A stretch of DNA of 59,513 bases from Roseococcus sp. (GCF_019747315.1 NZ_JAIEQY010000180.1:1-59513), one strand, 5' to 3'. Positions 7,945 to 16,640 are shown, counted from the first letter of the stretch. Translations and numbers: made by a program. Notes: generated by a model not told the origin, from the sequence alone.

Positions 7945-10900
7945 TCAGAACGACGTAGTAGAGTAGGATTGCAGGGGCGCGACATCAAGGGTTCCCGCAC
8001 GCAGCGCCGCAATTGCCCCCGCCGCGGCCCGCGCCCCGGCGATGGTGGTGTAATGCGGCACCCCCTGCGTGAGAGCCGAGCGGCGGATGTCGAAGCTGTC
8101 GGAAACGCTCCGCCCACCGCCGGAGGTGTTGATCACCAGCTGAATCTCTCCCGACTTGATGGCATCCACGCAATGGGGGCGGCCTTCCAGCACCTTGTTC
8201 ACCAGCGTCACCTCGATTCCGGCCTCGCGCAAACGTGCCGCTGTGCCGCGGGTTGCCATAACGCGGAAACCCATTTCGGCGAGGCGACGGGCGATACTGA
8301 CAGCCGCCGCCTTGTCCCCCTCGCGCACCGAGATGAAGGCGGTTCCCGTCTCCGGCAGCTTCACGCCGGCGCCCATCTGGGATTTCAGGAAAGCGCGCTC
8401 AAAGCTGGTATCCAGGCCCATCACCTCGCCCGTGGATTTCATCTCGGGGCCGAGCAGCACATCCACGCCGGGGAACCGGTTGAAGGGGAAGACAGCCTCC
8501 TTCACCGCCACATGCTTGGCCACTGCGTCGTCATCCAGGTTGAATTCGGCCAGCTTCGCGCCCGCCATCACGCGCGCACCTATCTTCGCGACGGGCACGC
8601 CTGTCGCCTTGGCGACAAAGGGCACGGTGCGGCTTGCGCGCGGGTTCACCTCAAGGACAAAGATTTCCCCATCCTTCACCGCGTATTGCACGTTCATCAG
8701 GCCGCGCACCTTGAGTGCGCGGGCCATCGCCTCCGTCTCCGCCTTGAGTTCCGTGATGATGGCGGGAGGCAGGGAATAGGGCGGCAGCGAGCAAGCGCTG
8801 TCGCCCGAATGGATGCCGGCCTCCTCGATGTGTTCCATGACGCCGGCCACATAGACGGCGCCATCGGCATCCGCGATGCAATCCACATCCACCTCGATGG
8901 CATCGGCCAGATACTGGTCGATCAGGATGGGATTTTCGCCCGATACACGCACAGCCTCCGCGCCGAAGCGGCGCAGCTGCTCGGCATTGTAGGCGATCTC
9001 CATGGCGCGGCCGCCCAACACGTAACTCGGGCGCACCACAACGGGATAGCCGATGCGCGCGGCCTCGACCTCGGCCTCATCCAGATTGCGCGCGATGCCG
9101 TTTTGCGGCTGCTGCAGGCCGAGCCCCTTCAGCATCAGTTGGAAGCGCTCGCGGTCCTCGGCGATGTCGATTGCCTCAGCGGAGGTGCCGAGGATGGGGA
9201 TGCCGTACTTGTCGAGCGCCTGGCTGAGCTTCAGCGGAGTCTGCCCGCCATACTGCACAATGCAGCCGAGGAGCGTGCCATTCTCCTGCTCGCGCCGGAT
9301 CAGCGCGATCACGTCCTCGGCCATCAGGGGTTCAAAATAGAGGCGGTCGGCCGTCTCGGGGTCGGTGCTGACAGTCTCGGGGTTGCAGTTGACCATGATG
9401 GTCTCGATGCCCGCTTCCTTCAGCGCGTAGCAGGCATGGACACAGCAATAATCGAACTCGATCCCCTGGCCGATGCGGTTCGGCCCGCCGCCCAGAATTA
9501 CCACCTTGTTGCGATTCGTCGGACGCGATTCACAGACGGGCGTGCCAAAGCCGCCCTCATAGGTGGAGTACATATAGGGCGTGTCGGCGGCGAATTCCGC
9601 CGCGCAGGTATCGATGCGCTTGTAGACGGGATGCACGCCGAGATTCTGCCGGGCATCGAACACCGCCGTCTCCGCGAGGCCCGTCAGCTTGCCCAACTGC
9701 TTGTCGGAAAAGCCAAGCGCCTTGAGGCTGCGCATCCCCTGCGCCGTCCTGGGCAGGCCATTCGCCTGCACGCCGCGCTCGGCGATGACAATCCGTTCGA
9801 TCTCGCGAATGAACCAGGGGTCGAATTTGCAGGCGGCGTGGATCTCCTCGACCGAGACGCCGGCGCGGAGCGCCTGCGCCACGGTCAGCACGCGGTCCGG
9901 GCGGGGAATGGCGAGAGAGGCGTGAAACGCTTCGTGCGAGCCATCGCCCGGCGGGGCCTGCTCATCGAGACCGGAAAGCCCTGTCTCCAGGCTGCGCAGC
10001 CCTTTCTGCAAGGCTTCGGCGAAGGAGCGGCCGATTGCCATCGCCTCGCCCACCGACTTCATACTGGTGGTCAGCGTGGCGGGCGTGCCCGGGAATTTCT
10101 CGAAGGTGAAGCGGGGGATCTTCACCACGACATAGTCGATCGTCGGCTCGAAGCTGGCCGGCGTCACCATGGTGATGTCGTTCTTCAGCTCATCCAGCGT
10201 GTAGCCGACGGCGAGCTTCGCCGCGATCTTCGCGATGGGGAAACCCGTGGCCTTCGACGCCAGCGCCGAGGAACGCGAGACGCGCGGATTCATCTCGATG
10301 ACGACCATGCGGCCATCCACCGGATTGATGCCGAACTGCACGTTGGAGCCACCGGTATCCACGCCGATCTCGCGCAGGCAGGCGATGCTCGCATCGCGCA
10401 TGCGCTGGTATTCCTTGTCGGTCAGCGTCAGCGCGGGCGCGATGGTCACGGAGTCGCCCGTGTGCACGCCCATCGCGTCCAGGTTCTCGATGGAGCAGAC
10501 GATGATGCAGTTATCCGCACGGTCGCGAACGACTTCCATCTCGTATTCCTTCCAGCCCAGCACGCTCTCCTCGACCAGCACCTCGCTCGTCATGGAGGCG
10601 GCGAGGCCGGCGCCGACGATCTGCTCGAACTCCTCGCGGTTATAGGCGATGCCGCCGCCGGTGCCGCCCAGCGTGAAGCTCGGCCGGATCACGCAAGGCA
10701 GGCCGACGATGGCGAGGCCCGCCCAGGCCTCCTCCATCGTATGCGCGATCTCGCTCTTGGGGCTTTCGATGCCAATCTTGGTCATCGCGTTGCGGAACTT
10801 CTGACGGTCCTCCGCCTTGTCGATCACCTCGGCATTGGCGCCGATCAACTCGCAGCCATACTTCTTCAACACACCGGCCGCATCCAGCTTCAGCGCGGTG

Positions 10901-11190
10901 TTCAGCGCGGTCTGCCCACCCATGGTGGGCAGCAGCGCATCCGGGCGCTCCTTCGCGATGATCTTTTCCACGATCTCGGGCGTGATGGGCTCGATATAGG
11001 TGGCATCCGCCAGGCCCGGATCGGTCATGATCGTCGCCGGGTTGGAATTGACCAGGATGACGCGATAGCCCTCCGCCCGCAGCGCCTTGCAGGCCTGCGC
11101 GCCGGAATAATCGAACTCACAGGCCTGGCCGATCACGATGGGGCCGGCGCCGATGATGAGGATCGAGGAAATGTCAGTGCGCTTGGGCAT
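7945..11190 (-). CDS. carB: Carbamoyl-phosphate synthase large subunit
   Basis: A 1081-residue enzyme subunit that makes carbamoyl phosphate from bicarbonate, ATP and ammonia supplied by CarA, for pyrimidine and arginine synthesis. The two homologous ATP-grasp halves are visible: the first from [22 protein letters not shown], the second from [23 protein letters not shown]-terminal allosteric MGS-like domain ([24 protein letters not shown]) completes it. The ATG at 11190 has GAGG 7 bp upstream, better than the GTG at 11202. Unusually, carA is 2.7 kb away with six genes between, and a terminator-like hairpin lies directly in front. Confidence 0.98.
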   Translation of the reverse strand: MPKRTDISSILIIGAGPIVIGQACEFDYSGAQACKALRAEGYRVILVNSNPATIMTDPGLADATYIEPITPEIVEKIIAKERPDALLPTMGGQTALNTALKLDAAGVLKKYGCELIGANAEVIDKAEDRQKFRNAMTKIGIESPKSEIAHTMEEAWAGLAIVGLPCVIRPSFTLGGTGGGIAYNREEFEQIVGAGLAASMTSEVLVEESVLGWKEYEMEVVRDRADNCIIVCSIENLDAMGVHTGDSVTIAPALTLTDKEYQRMRDASIACLREIGVDTGGSNVQFGINPVDGRMVVIEMNPRVSRSSALASKATGFPIAKIAAKLAVGYTLDELKNDITMVTPASFEPTIDYVVVKIPRFTFEKFPGTPATLTTSMKSVGEAMAIGRSFAEALQKGLRSLETGLSGLDEQAPPGDGSHEAFHASLAIPRPDRVLTVAQALRAGVSVEEIHAACKFDPWFIREIERIVIAERGVQANGLPRTAQGMRSLKALGFSDKQLGKLTGLAETAVFDARQNLGVHPVYKRIDTCAAEFAADTPYMYSTYEGGFGTPVCESRPTNRNKVVILGGGPNRIGQGIEFDYCCVHACYALKEAGIETIMVNCNPETVSTDPETADRLYFEPLMAEDVIALIRREQENGTLLGCIVQYGGQTPLKLSQALDKYGIPILGTSAEAIDIAEDRERFQLMLKGLGLQQPQNGIARNLDEAEVEAARIGYPVVVRPSYVLGGRAMEIAYNAEQLRRFGAEAVRVSGENPILIDQYLADAIEVDVDCIADADGAVYVAGVMEHIEEAGIHSGDSACSLPPYSLPPAIITELKAETEAMARALKVRGLMNVQYAVKDGEIFVLEVNPRASRTVPFVAKATGVPVAKIGARVMAGAKLAEFNLDDDAVAKHVAVKEAVFPFNRFPGVDVLLGPEMKSTGEVMGLDTSFERAFLKSQMGAGVKLPETGTAFISVREGDKAAAVSIARRLAEMGFRVMATRGTAARLREAGIEVTLVNKVLEGRPHCVDAIKSGEIQLVINTSGGGRSVSDSFDIRRSALTQGVPHYTTIAGARAAAGAIAALRAGTLDVAPLQSYSTTSF

Positions 11191-11202
11191 GGGAAACCTC
11201 AC

Positions 11203-11234
11203 AAGAAAAAACAGAACGAGGGGCTCTGCCCCTC
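11203..11234 (-). terminator. Terminator or attenuator hairpin immediately upstream of carB
   Basis: On the minus strand GAGGGG-CAGAG-CCCCTC (11234-11218) is followed by GTTCTG and then TTTTTT within a T-rich tract ending near 11203. The T-run ends 13 bases before the carB ATG and overlaps no other gene. The preceding ORF stops 17 bases before the hairpin. Because no space remains for a separate carB promoter, it may act as an attenuator. Confidence 0.6.
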
Positions 11235-11250
11235 AACCCCGGCAAGAACC

Positions 11251-11517
11251 TCAGGTTCTTGCATCTCCGGATCCGCGGCGCCGCCAGAGCAGCACCAAGG
11301 GCGTGAGGACGTGGCCGGGGAGCCAGAAGACGAGCCAAGTGACCAGCCAGGCGGGCGGGATCAGGAAGCTGAGCGCGCCATGCAACAGGATCAGCGCGGC
11401 GGCCGCCGCCAGCACCGGCGCGGCGCCACTGCGCCCGCGCGAGAGCCGGTTGGTCAGCAGCGTGACAACCAGGCCGGAATAGACCAGCCCCTGCACGATG
11501 ATGAGGATTTGTTCCAT
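11251..11517 (-). CDS. Small membrane protein C, paralogue of the adjacent gene
   Basis: An 88-residue protein of unknown function with three predicted membrane helices. It aligns without gaps over about 78 residues to the upstream neighbour (11517-11786), sharing Y13-S14-G15, H46-G47, F51, P55, F64-W65 and H69 at identical positions. By eye that is roughly 23 identities, so the two arose by tandem duplication. Its ATG overlaps the neighbour's stop (TGATG). Its own TGA forms the three-base loop of a perfect 9-bp inverted repeat (11242-11262), and a terminator-like hairpin follows before carB. Confidence 0.7.
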   Translation of the reverse strand: MEQILIIVQGLVYSGLVVTLLTNRLSRGRSGAAPVLAAAAALILLHGALSFLIPPAWLVTWLVFWLPGHVLTPLVLLWRRRGSGDART

Positions 11518-11786
11518 CAGCCCTGCACCCCCTTGGATTCACGCCACGCCGAATACAGCAGCGCCGGCAGCAACAGCAGATGCGGCACGCCCCAGAAGCC
11601 CAGCGCCGTCAGCACATGCTCCGGCTCCAGGAAGAACATGGTCACGCCATGCACCGTGGCCGAGATGGCAAAGGCGGTGAGCGCCGCGCGTATCGGCGGG
11701 AACATCTTCTTCAGCGCATGCGCCAGCCAGAAGAGCACGCCGCCGGAATATGCCAGCGCGAAGAGGGCGAAGACGAAGCCGTTCAT
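11517..11786 (-). CDS. Small membrane protein B, paralogue of the adjacent gene
   Basis: An 89-residue hydrophobic protein with three likely membrane segments and no family that I recognise. Conserved residues with protein C are listed in that entry; the charged loop KKMFPPIR separates helices 1 and 2. The start ATG overlaps the stop of the preceding gene (ATGA at 11786-11783), and its stop overlaps the start of the next (TGATG), so all three small genes are probably translated as a coupled set. Membrane location is inferred from hydrophobicity only. Confidence 0.7.
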   Translation of the reverse strand: MNGFVFALFALAYSGGVLFWLAHALKKMFPPIRAALTAFAISATVHGVTMFFLEPEHVLTALGFWGVPHLLLLPALLYSAWRESKGVQG

Positions 11787-12046
11787 CGGCCGAACACCTT
11801 CTTGCGATACCAGATCAGGCCGCCGGCGATGGCATGCGAGAGCGCCACCAGCCCGACGACGTACAGCGCGCCCGTGCCGGGAAACACGAGGTAGAGCAGC
11901 AGGCCCATCATGACCATGGAGAGGCCCAGCGCCTGCTCCAACCGCGGCAGCATCCGCCCGAAGGCCGTGGTCGCGATGATCGCGACCAGCGTGCAACCCG
12001 CCAGCAGCATCACAACAACCAGAACCGCGACCAGCATCTCCGCCAT
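11783..12046 (-). CDS. Small membrane protein A
   Basis: An 87-residue very hydrophobic protein, with segments about 4-27, 40-55 and 58-77, ending in the basic tail YRKKVFGR. It shows no clear similarity to proteins B and C and no family that I recognise. I start it at the ATG at 12046, which overlaps the stop of the LysE-type exporter (TGATG). A longer open frame upstream lies wholly inside the exporter gene. Gene order and overlaps suggest a functional tie to the exporter, for example as accessory subunits, but this is inference. Confidence 0.65.
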   Translation of the reverse strand: MAEMLVAVLVVVMLLAGCTLVAIIATTAFGRMLPRLEQALGLSMVMMGLLLYLVFPGTGALYVVGLVALSHAIAGGLIWYRKKVFGR

Positions 12047-12693
12047 CAGCTTCGTGCCCCCGAAAAGCCATCGCCAAAGGCCAGCTTCGCTGCGATCACC
12101 GCCAGCGCCGCGCCCAGCACGTAGCGCTGAGCGGCAAGCCAAAGCGGCCGTGTGCCAAGAAAGCGCGCCGTGCCGGCCGCGCCCTTGACCAGCACCATGT
12201 CAAACACTGTGCAGACGGCGATCTGCGTGGCGCCCAGCATCGCCCCCTGCAGAAAGACATGCCCCGCCGATGGGTCGAGGAAAGGCGGCAGCACGGCCAC
12301 GTAGAAGAGCGCGACTTTCGGGTTCAGCGCGGCCGTGGCGAAGCCGACGGCGAAGAGCTTCGCATCTGGCTCCGGCGGCAGGCTGCGCGGTGCGAAGAGC
12401 GGCTCCGCCCCCGGGCGGACGCATTGCCAGGCGAGCCAGGCCAAATATATCGCACCGCCGATCCGAAGCGCATCCCAGGCATAGGGCACGGCAAACAGCG
12501 CGGCGGTGATCCCCGCCGCGGCGCAGAGCATGATGGCGATCGTCCCCGCCTGGCAGCCGGCCAGCGAGACCATGCCCGCCCGCGTTCCCTGCGCCAGTGA
12601 GCGGCTGACGAGGTAAAGCATGTTCGGCCCGGGCGTGAGCGCCAGGCCGAGCGAGAGGGCCGCGAAAACCAGCAGGGTTTCGAAGGAGGGCAT
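12046..12693 (-). CDS. LysE/RhtB-family amino-acid exporter
   Basis: A 215-residue inner-membrane protein with about six hydrophobic segments and the LysE-family signature near the N-terminus (ALTPGPNMLYLVSRSLAQGTRAGM). Known members export lysine, homoserine, threonine or other amino acids; the substrate here is not predictable. The ATG at 12693 overlaps the stop of the upstream unknown gene (TGATG), preferable to the TTG one codon earlier. The three tiny membrane proteins downstream are coupled to it. Confidence 0.88.
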   Translation of the reverse strand: MPSFETLLVFAALSLGLALTPGPNMLYLVSRSLAQGTRAGMVSLAGCQAGTIAIMLCAAAGITAALFAVPYAWDALRIGGAIYLAWLAWQCVRPGAEPLFAPRSLPPEPDAKLFAVGFATAALNPKVALFYVAVLPPFLDPSAGHVFLQGAMLGATQIAVCTVFDMVLVKGAAGTARFLGTRPLWLAAQRYVLGAALAVIAAKLAFGDGFSGARS

Positions 12694-13067
12694 CAATCCT
12701 CCAGGATCTTGCGCAGCATGGCATCGGGCGTCTTCTTCGTTTCCGCGATTGCGCGCTCCAGCTCCTCGATCGCGCGGTTCGTCGGCACGATGCCGCGCCG
12801 GCGGATCTCGATCAGCTCGGCTGTGGAAAGCCGTTCCAGCGCCATCTCCAGCACGTTCATGCCGAATTGCTTGTTCTGGTCGCGCACGGGATGCGGCGAG
12901 AGGGCGCCGCGCAGCTTGTCCAGCGCCTCGCCATCGATCGGCCAGACATCATCACGCCAGAGATGGTATGCGGCGAGCAGCAGGAATTGCTCCGTCTCCA
13001 GCAGGGAGAGGGTGCGACGCGGCGCGAAGACGGGCGCCTCGATCTGCATGAATTCCGGCAGCGGCAC
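12693..13067 (-). CDS. Conserved-looking protein of unknown function
   Basis: A 124-residue soluble protein, rich in charged helices, that I do not recognise. Segments include LSLLETEQFLLLAAYHLWRDDVWPIDGEALDKLRGAL and IEELERAIAETKKTPDAMLRKILED. I chose the GTG at 13067 because AGGGA lies 7 bases upstream, overlapping the end of the SDR gene. An ATG at 13049 is the alternative and would give 118 residues. It is sandwiched in the coupled series SDR - unknown - exporter, so it is very likely a real gene. Confidence 0.6.
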   Translation of the reverse strand: MPLPEFMQIEAPVFAPRRTLSLLETEQFLLLAAYHLWRDDVWPIDGEALDKLRGALSPHPVRDQNKQFGMNVLEMALERLSTAELIEIRRRGIVPTNRAIEELERAIAETKKTPDAMLRKILED

Positions 13068-13071
13068 CGCG

Positions 13072-13836
13072 TCATCCCTGGATCGAATAGCCGCCATCCA
13101 CGGCGATGGAGGTGCCGGTGATGTAGGCGGAAGCATCGCTCGCATAGAAGGCCGCGATGCCCTCGAAATCCTCGGGCGTGCCCCAGCGGCCGGCGGGCGC
13201 ACGGGTGCGGACATTCTGGTCCAGCGCCGGCATGTCCTTGCGCGCGCCGCGCGTGAGCGCGGTATCAATCCAGCCCGGCAGCACGCAATTCACGGTGATG
13301 CCGTCCTTCGCCCAGGCCGTCGCCAGCGTCTTGGTGAGCTGCACCACCGCGCCCTTGGACGAGGAATAGGCGGCATGCAGCGGCATCCCGAAGATGGAGA
13401 GCATGGAGCCATTGTTGATGATGCGCCCCACGCCGCCCGCCTTGAGATGCGGATAGGCCGCCTGGGCCGCGAACATGGTGCTGGTCAGGTTGGTGTTCAG
13501 CACCGTGTGCCAATCGGCCAGCGAGGTTTCCTCGGGGCGCGAGCGGATATTGGTGCCGGCATTGTTCACGAGGATGTCGAGCCGCCCGAAGGTCGAGACC
13601 GTCGCCGCCACCATCGCCTGGATGGATTCCGGGTTGGTCACATCGGCACTCACCGCCTCGGCCTTCGCGCCGAGCGCCCGCAGTTCGGCCAGCGCCGCCT
13701 CGCTCTTCGCCGCATCGCGCCCGGCCAGCATGACGTGGGCGCCGGCCTTGGCAAGCCCGCGGGCAAAGCCCAGGCCAATTCCGCCATTGCCGCCGGTGAC
13801 GAGCGCAACGCGCCCCGTGAGATCGAACATCGCCAT
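13072..13836 (-). CDS. SDR-family NAD(P)-dependent oxidoreductase
   Basis: A 254-residue classical short-chain dehydrogenase. It has the cofactor motif TGGNGGIGLG (residues 14-23), NNAG, and the catalytic Tyr-x-x-x-Lys in AAYSSSKGA. The C-terminal SAYITGTSIAVDGG is typical of the 3-oxoacyl/glucose dehydrogenase-like group. The substrate is unknown. It is 13 bp downstream of carA and is the first of the six genes that separate carA from carB. Confidence 0.92.
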   Translation of the reverse strand: MAMFDLTGRVALVTGGNGGIGLGFARGLAKAGAHVMLAGRDAAKSEAALAELRALGAKAEAVSADVTNPESIQAMVAATVSTFGRLDILVNNAGTNIRSRPEETSLADWHTVLNTNLTSTMFAAQAAYPHLKAGGVGRIINNGSMLSIFGMPLHAAYSSSKGAVVQLTKTLATAWAKDGITVNCVLPGWIDTALTRGARKDMPALDQNVRTRAPAGRWGTPEDFEGIAAFYASDASAYITGTSIAVDGGYSIQG

Positions 13837-13849
13837 TTCCTTCCCTGTT

Positions 13850-15217
13850 TCAGGCCTTCGCCTGGGCCATCATCTCCACAAAGCGATGGAACAGGTAGTG
13901 GCTATCGGATGGGCCGGGCGCGGCCTCGGGGTGGTATTGCACCGAGAAGCAGCCAGGCCCCGCAATGCCCTCATTCGTGCCGTCGAAGAGGCTCACATGC
14001 GTCACGCGCACGCCCTCGGGCAGGGAGTTCGGGTCCACCGCGAAGCCGTGATTTTGGCTCGTGATCTCGACCTTGCCGGTCGCGAGGTCCTGCACCGGCT
14101 GGTTGGCGCCGCGATGGCCGCGCTCCAGCTTGAAGGTCTTGGCCCCCAGAGCGAGGGCCAGCAATTGATGGCCGAGGCAGATGCCGAAGACCGGCACCTT
14201 CGCCGCAAGCACGCCCTGGATCGCCGGCACGGCGTAAACGCCCGTCGCCGCCGGGTCGCCCGGGCCGTTGGAGAGGAAAACGCCATCCGGCTTCTCGCGC
14301 AGGATGTCCTCGGCGGTCGCGGTCGCGGGCAGCACCGTCACATGGCAGCCGGCATCGGCCAGGCAGCGCAGGATGTTGCGCTTGGCGCCGTAATCCAGCG
14401 CCACCACGCGATGCGCCGGCGTGATCTGCTTGCCGAAGCCCTGGCCCCAGGACCAGCAGCTTTCGTCCCAGGTATAGGCCTGCCGGGCGGTGACCTCCTT
14501 GGCGAGGTCCATGCCCTCCAGCCCCGGCCAGGCCTTGGCCTGGGCCAGCAGCGCGGGCACGTCGAAGCGGCCATCGGCCGGGAAGCTGATCACGCCATTG
14601 GGCGCGCCGCCGTCGCGGATGCGCGCTGTCAGCGCCCGCGTGTCCAGGCCGCAAAGCCCCGTGACGCCATGGCGCTTCAGCCAGTCCTGCAGGTTCAGCG
14701 TGGCGCGGTAATTCGCGGGCTCGGTCACGTCCTGCTTCACGATCAGGCCGCGGGCGACGGGCGTCGCCGCCTCCATATCCTCGGCGTTGGTGCCGACGAT
14801 GCCGATATGCGGGAAGGTGAAGTTGATGATCTGCCCGGCATAGGAGGGGTCGGTCAGCGTCTCCTGATAGCCTGTCAGGCCCGTGTTGAAGCAGATCTCC
14901 GCCACCTGCGTGCCATGCGCGCCGAAGCCCCAGCCCCAATGCACGCTGCCATCATCGAGCACGAGGACGGCGGTGGCACCTTCGGGAGTTTGGTCGGGCA
15001 TGGGGGCTTCCTGGGCGTTGGGGGCTGCGCCATTGGGGGCTGTGCTTGTGAGGTCGGAGAGGGCGAGGCCGGTGGCGGCCAGCACCGCGGGCCAATGCTT
15101 GGCCGGGATGGACTTGGCCTGGCGCCATTTGCGAATGGCCTCGGTGCCCACCTGGCATTGGGCGGCCGCGGCCTCGGCGCCCCCCATGAGGGCGAGGATG
15201 TCTTCCACGGTGCGCAT
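13850..15217 (-). CDS. carA: Carbamoyl-phosphate synthase small subunit with N-terminal HTH domain
   Basis: A 455-residue protein. Residues about 73-455 are a complete CarA glutaminase: the N-terminal CPSase domain from ATAVLVLDDGSVHWGWGFG, then a class I amidotransferase with the Cys nucleophile in GICLGHQ and His/Glu in YHPEA. It hydrolyses glutamine and passes ammonia to CarB. Residues 1-56 look like a Cro/YdaS-type helix-turn-helix (EDILALMGGAEAAAAQCQVG, then EAIRKWRQAKSIPAKHWPAV), joined by a Pro/Ala linker. A second start exists at 15001 (MPDQTPEG) with AGGAAG five bases upstream, so a short standard CarA could also be made. The long start has no Shine-Dalgarno. Confidence 0.93.
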   Translation of the reverse strand: MRTVEDILALMGGAEAAAAQCQVGTEAIRKWRQAKSIPAKHWPAVLAATGLALSDLTSTAPNGAAPNAQEAPMPDQTPEGATAVLVLDDGSVHWGWGFGAHGTQVAEICFNTGLTGYQETLTDPSYAGQIINFTFPHIGIVGTNAEDMEAATPVARGLIVKQDVTEPANYRATLNLQDWLKRHGVTGLCGLDTRALTARIRDGGAPNGVISFPADGRFDVPALLAQAKAWPGLEGMDLAKEVTARQAYTWDESCWSWGQGFGKQITPAHRVVALDYGAKRNILRCLADAGCHVTVLPATATAEDILREKPDGVFLSNGPGDPAATGVYAVPAIQGVLAAKVPVFGICLGHQLLALALGAKTFKLERGHRGANQPVQDLATGKVEITSQNHGFAVDPNSLPEGVRVTHVSLFDGTNEGIAGPGCFSVQYHPEAAPGPSDSHYLFHRFVEMMAQAKA

Positions 15218-15220
15218 GGG

Positions 15221-15276
15221 CTACAATATGTGGGAAATGACTTCCCAGGGCAAGACGAAAGCCCGACGCCTGGGAA
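15221..15276. promoter_or_regulatory. Probable carA promoter with embedded palindromic operator
   Basis: TGGGAA (15231-15236), five bases, TTCCCA (15242-15247) form a perfect inverted repeat. A third copy, CCTGGGAA, lies at 15269-15276. In the carA direction a TATTGT -10-like hexamer sits about 8 bases before the ATG and a TTGCCC -35-like hexamer 19 bases further up, with the palindrome exactly between. The promoter assignment is a reading by eye; a leaderless carA transcript would follow from it. Confidence 0.5.
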
Positions 15277-15303
15277 AAACACTCCCTGTTCAGGATTTGC
15301 GCC

Positions 15304-15756
15304 ATGGATCTCCGTACCCGTTTCACCGCCGAATTGAAAACCGCCATGCTGGCGAAGGACGCCCCCACTGTGGGCACGCTGCGCATGGTCACGGCCAAGC
15401 TGAAGGATATGGACATCGCTGCCCGCCCCGGCCCGCCGCTGGAGGATCCCGCCATCATCGCCATGCTGCGCGGCATGGCGAAGTCCCGCCGCGAATCCGT
15501 CGAGCTCTACCGCCAGGGCAACCGCGAGGAACTCGCCGCCAAGGAGGAGGCCGAGATCAAGGTGATCGAGAGCTTCCTGCCGACGCAGATGGATGACGCC
15601 GCACTCGCCGCCGCCGTCGCCGCCGCGGTGGCGGAGACGGGTGCCACCACCATCAAGGAAATGGGCAAGGTCATGGCCGTGCTGAAGGCCAAGCACGCGG
15701 CGAGCCTGGACATGGCCAAGGCGGGGCCGGCGGTGAAGGCCGCCCTGGGCGGATAA
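15304..15756 (+). CDS. GatB/YqeY domain-containing protein
   Basis: A 150-residue YqeY-family protein. The family shares the C-terminal tRNA-interacting domain of GatB (the Asn/Gln amidotransferase subunit), but the solo proteins have no settled function. The N-terminal helical part (RFTAELKTAMLAKDAPTVGTLRMVTAKLKD) and the C-terminal domain with TTIKEMGKVMAVLKAKH are clear. It is divergent from carA, an arrangement found in other alphaproteobacteria. Confidence 0.93.
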   Translation: MDLRTRFTAELKTAMLAKDAPTVGTLRMVTAKLKDMDIAARPGPPLEDPAIIAMLRGMAKSRRESVELYRQGNREELAAKEEAEIKVIESFLPTQMDDAALAAAVAAAVAETGATTIKEMGKVMAVLKAKHAASLDMAKAGPAVKAALGG

Positions 15757-15760
15757 CACC

Positions 15761-15802
15761 CCAGGGCTCCGCCCTGGACCCGCCGGGGCCGAGAGGCCCC
15801 GG
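15761..15802. terminator. Tandem hairpins between convergent genes
   Basis: Two perfect hairpins stand between the yqeY stop and the end of the convergent Fe-S gene: CCAGGGC-TCC-GCCCTGG (15761-15777) and CCGGGGCC-GAGA-GGCCCCGG (15783-15802). Neither has a T-run; they look like bidirectional transcription barriers. Confidence 0.5.
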
Positions 15803-15809
15803 ACCCCGA

Positions 15810-16640
15810 TTATACGAGGCGGGGGCGGGTCAGTTCGGGTTCCACCAGCTTGCGGACGGCCACTTCGCCGGCTGCCGCGACGCGCTCGGCGCCGATGGCA
15901 GCCAGCGGATCCTCGGCGTTGCGCCAGGCCTTGTATTCATCCTCGTAGGGCAGGCCCATGCCCTCCGCCAGCAGATGCACCCAGTTCACCACGCGAATGC
16001 CGTGGTCCCGCTCCAGCCCGATCATCTCGCGGTGGCAGGAGTGGAAGATCGTCACCAGCGTGTCGGCCCCCGTCTCGCGCATGGCAGCCAGCGTCGTCCG
16101 CTGCACATCGGCGAGCGCGCCCGACACGCTGGCCAGGCCGAAGCACATGTAGCTCGGCGCGCGATAAGGGTGGTCCACCACCTCGACGCCCGGAATCATC
16201 CCCAGCAATTCCGGGATGATGTCATTCACCGGCACGCGCCCCTGGAACCCCACATGCCGGTCCACGAAGACCCGCGCCGCCACGCGCTGCGTCAGCAGGG
16301 GCGCCAGCCTCGCACGCTGCTCATGGATCGCCTCGCAGAGGTGCTGGCTGTCGAAATTCTGCTCCTTCGTCTGCCCCATGAAGTCGTCGAGATTGGCATG
16401 GCAGGAGGGGCACCAGGTAATCACGCGCGGCGTGCCGCTGGCGGCGAATTTCTCCATGGTCCGGTCGGCCATGCCCTCGGCGATGCGCGGCGCGCTCTCC
16501 TTCGGGCTGCCGCAGCAGGCGCCGGGGCCACCGACCGGCGCTGCCTCCACCCCCACGGCTTCGAGGATCCGCTGGCTGAGGCGGATGATCTCGCCATGGC
16601 GGGTCATGTTGCAGCCATACCAGAAGGTGTTCACAGCCAT
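15810..16640 (-). CDS. HdrB-like (Fe-S)-binding protein with CCG domains
   Basis: A 276-residue protein resembling heterodisulfide reductase subunit B. The first cysteine-rich domain is intact: C10, C42-C43-G and C77-x2-C80, the CX31CCX33CXXC pattern that binds a noncubane Fe-S centre in HdrB. The second copy is degenerate, keeping only CFG and HSCH. The open frame extends upstream to 17021, but that part is a shadow of the 4Fe-4S gene. The ATG at 16640 overlaps that gene by 10 bases. It probably transfers electrons with its partner to or from an unidentified substrate. Confidence 0.8.
   Translation of the reverse strand: MAVNTFWYGCNMTRHGEIIRLSQRILEAVGVEAAPVGGPGACCGSPKESAPRIAEGMADRTMEKFAASGTPRVITWCPSCHANLDDFMGQTKEQNFDSQHLCEAIHEQRARLAPLLTQRVAARVFVDRHVGFQGRVPVNDIIPELLGMIPGVEVVDHPYRAPSYMCFGLASVSGALADVQRTTLAAMRETGADTLVTIFHSCHREMIGLERDHGIRVVNWVHLLAEGMGLPYEDEYKAWRNAEDPLAAIGAERVAAAGEVAVRKLVEPELTRPRLV

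Noticed and set aside
7969-11913. Long plus-strand open frame opposite carB
   Set aside because: Composition is His/Arg/Gly/Ala-rich with no domain. It mirrors carB and the small membrane genes and is a shadow.
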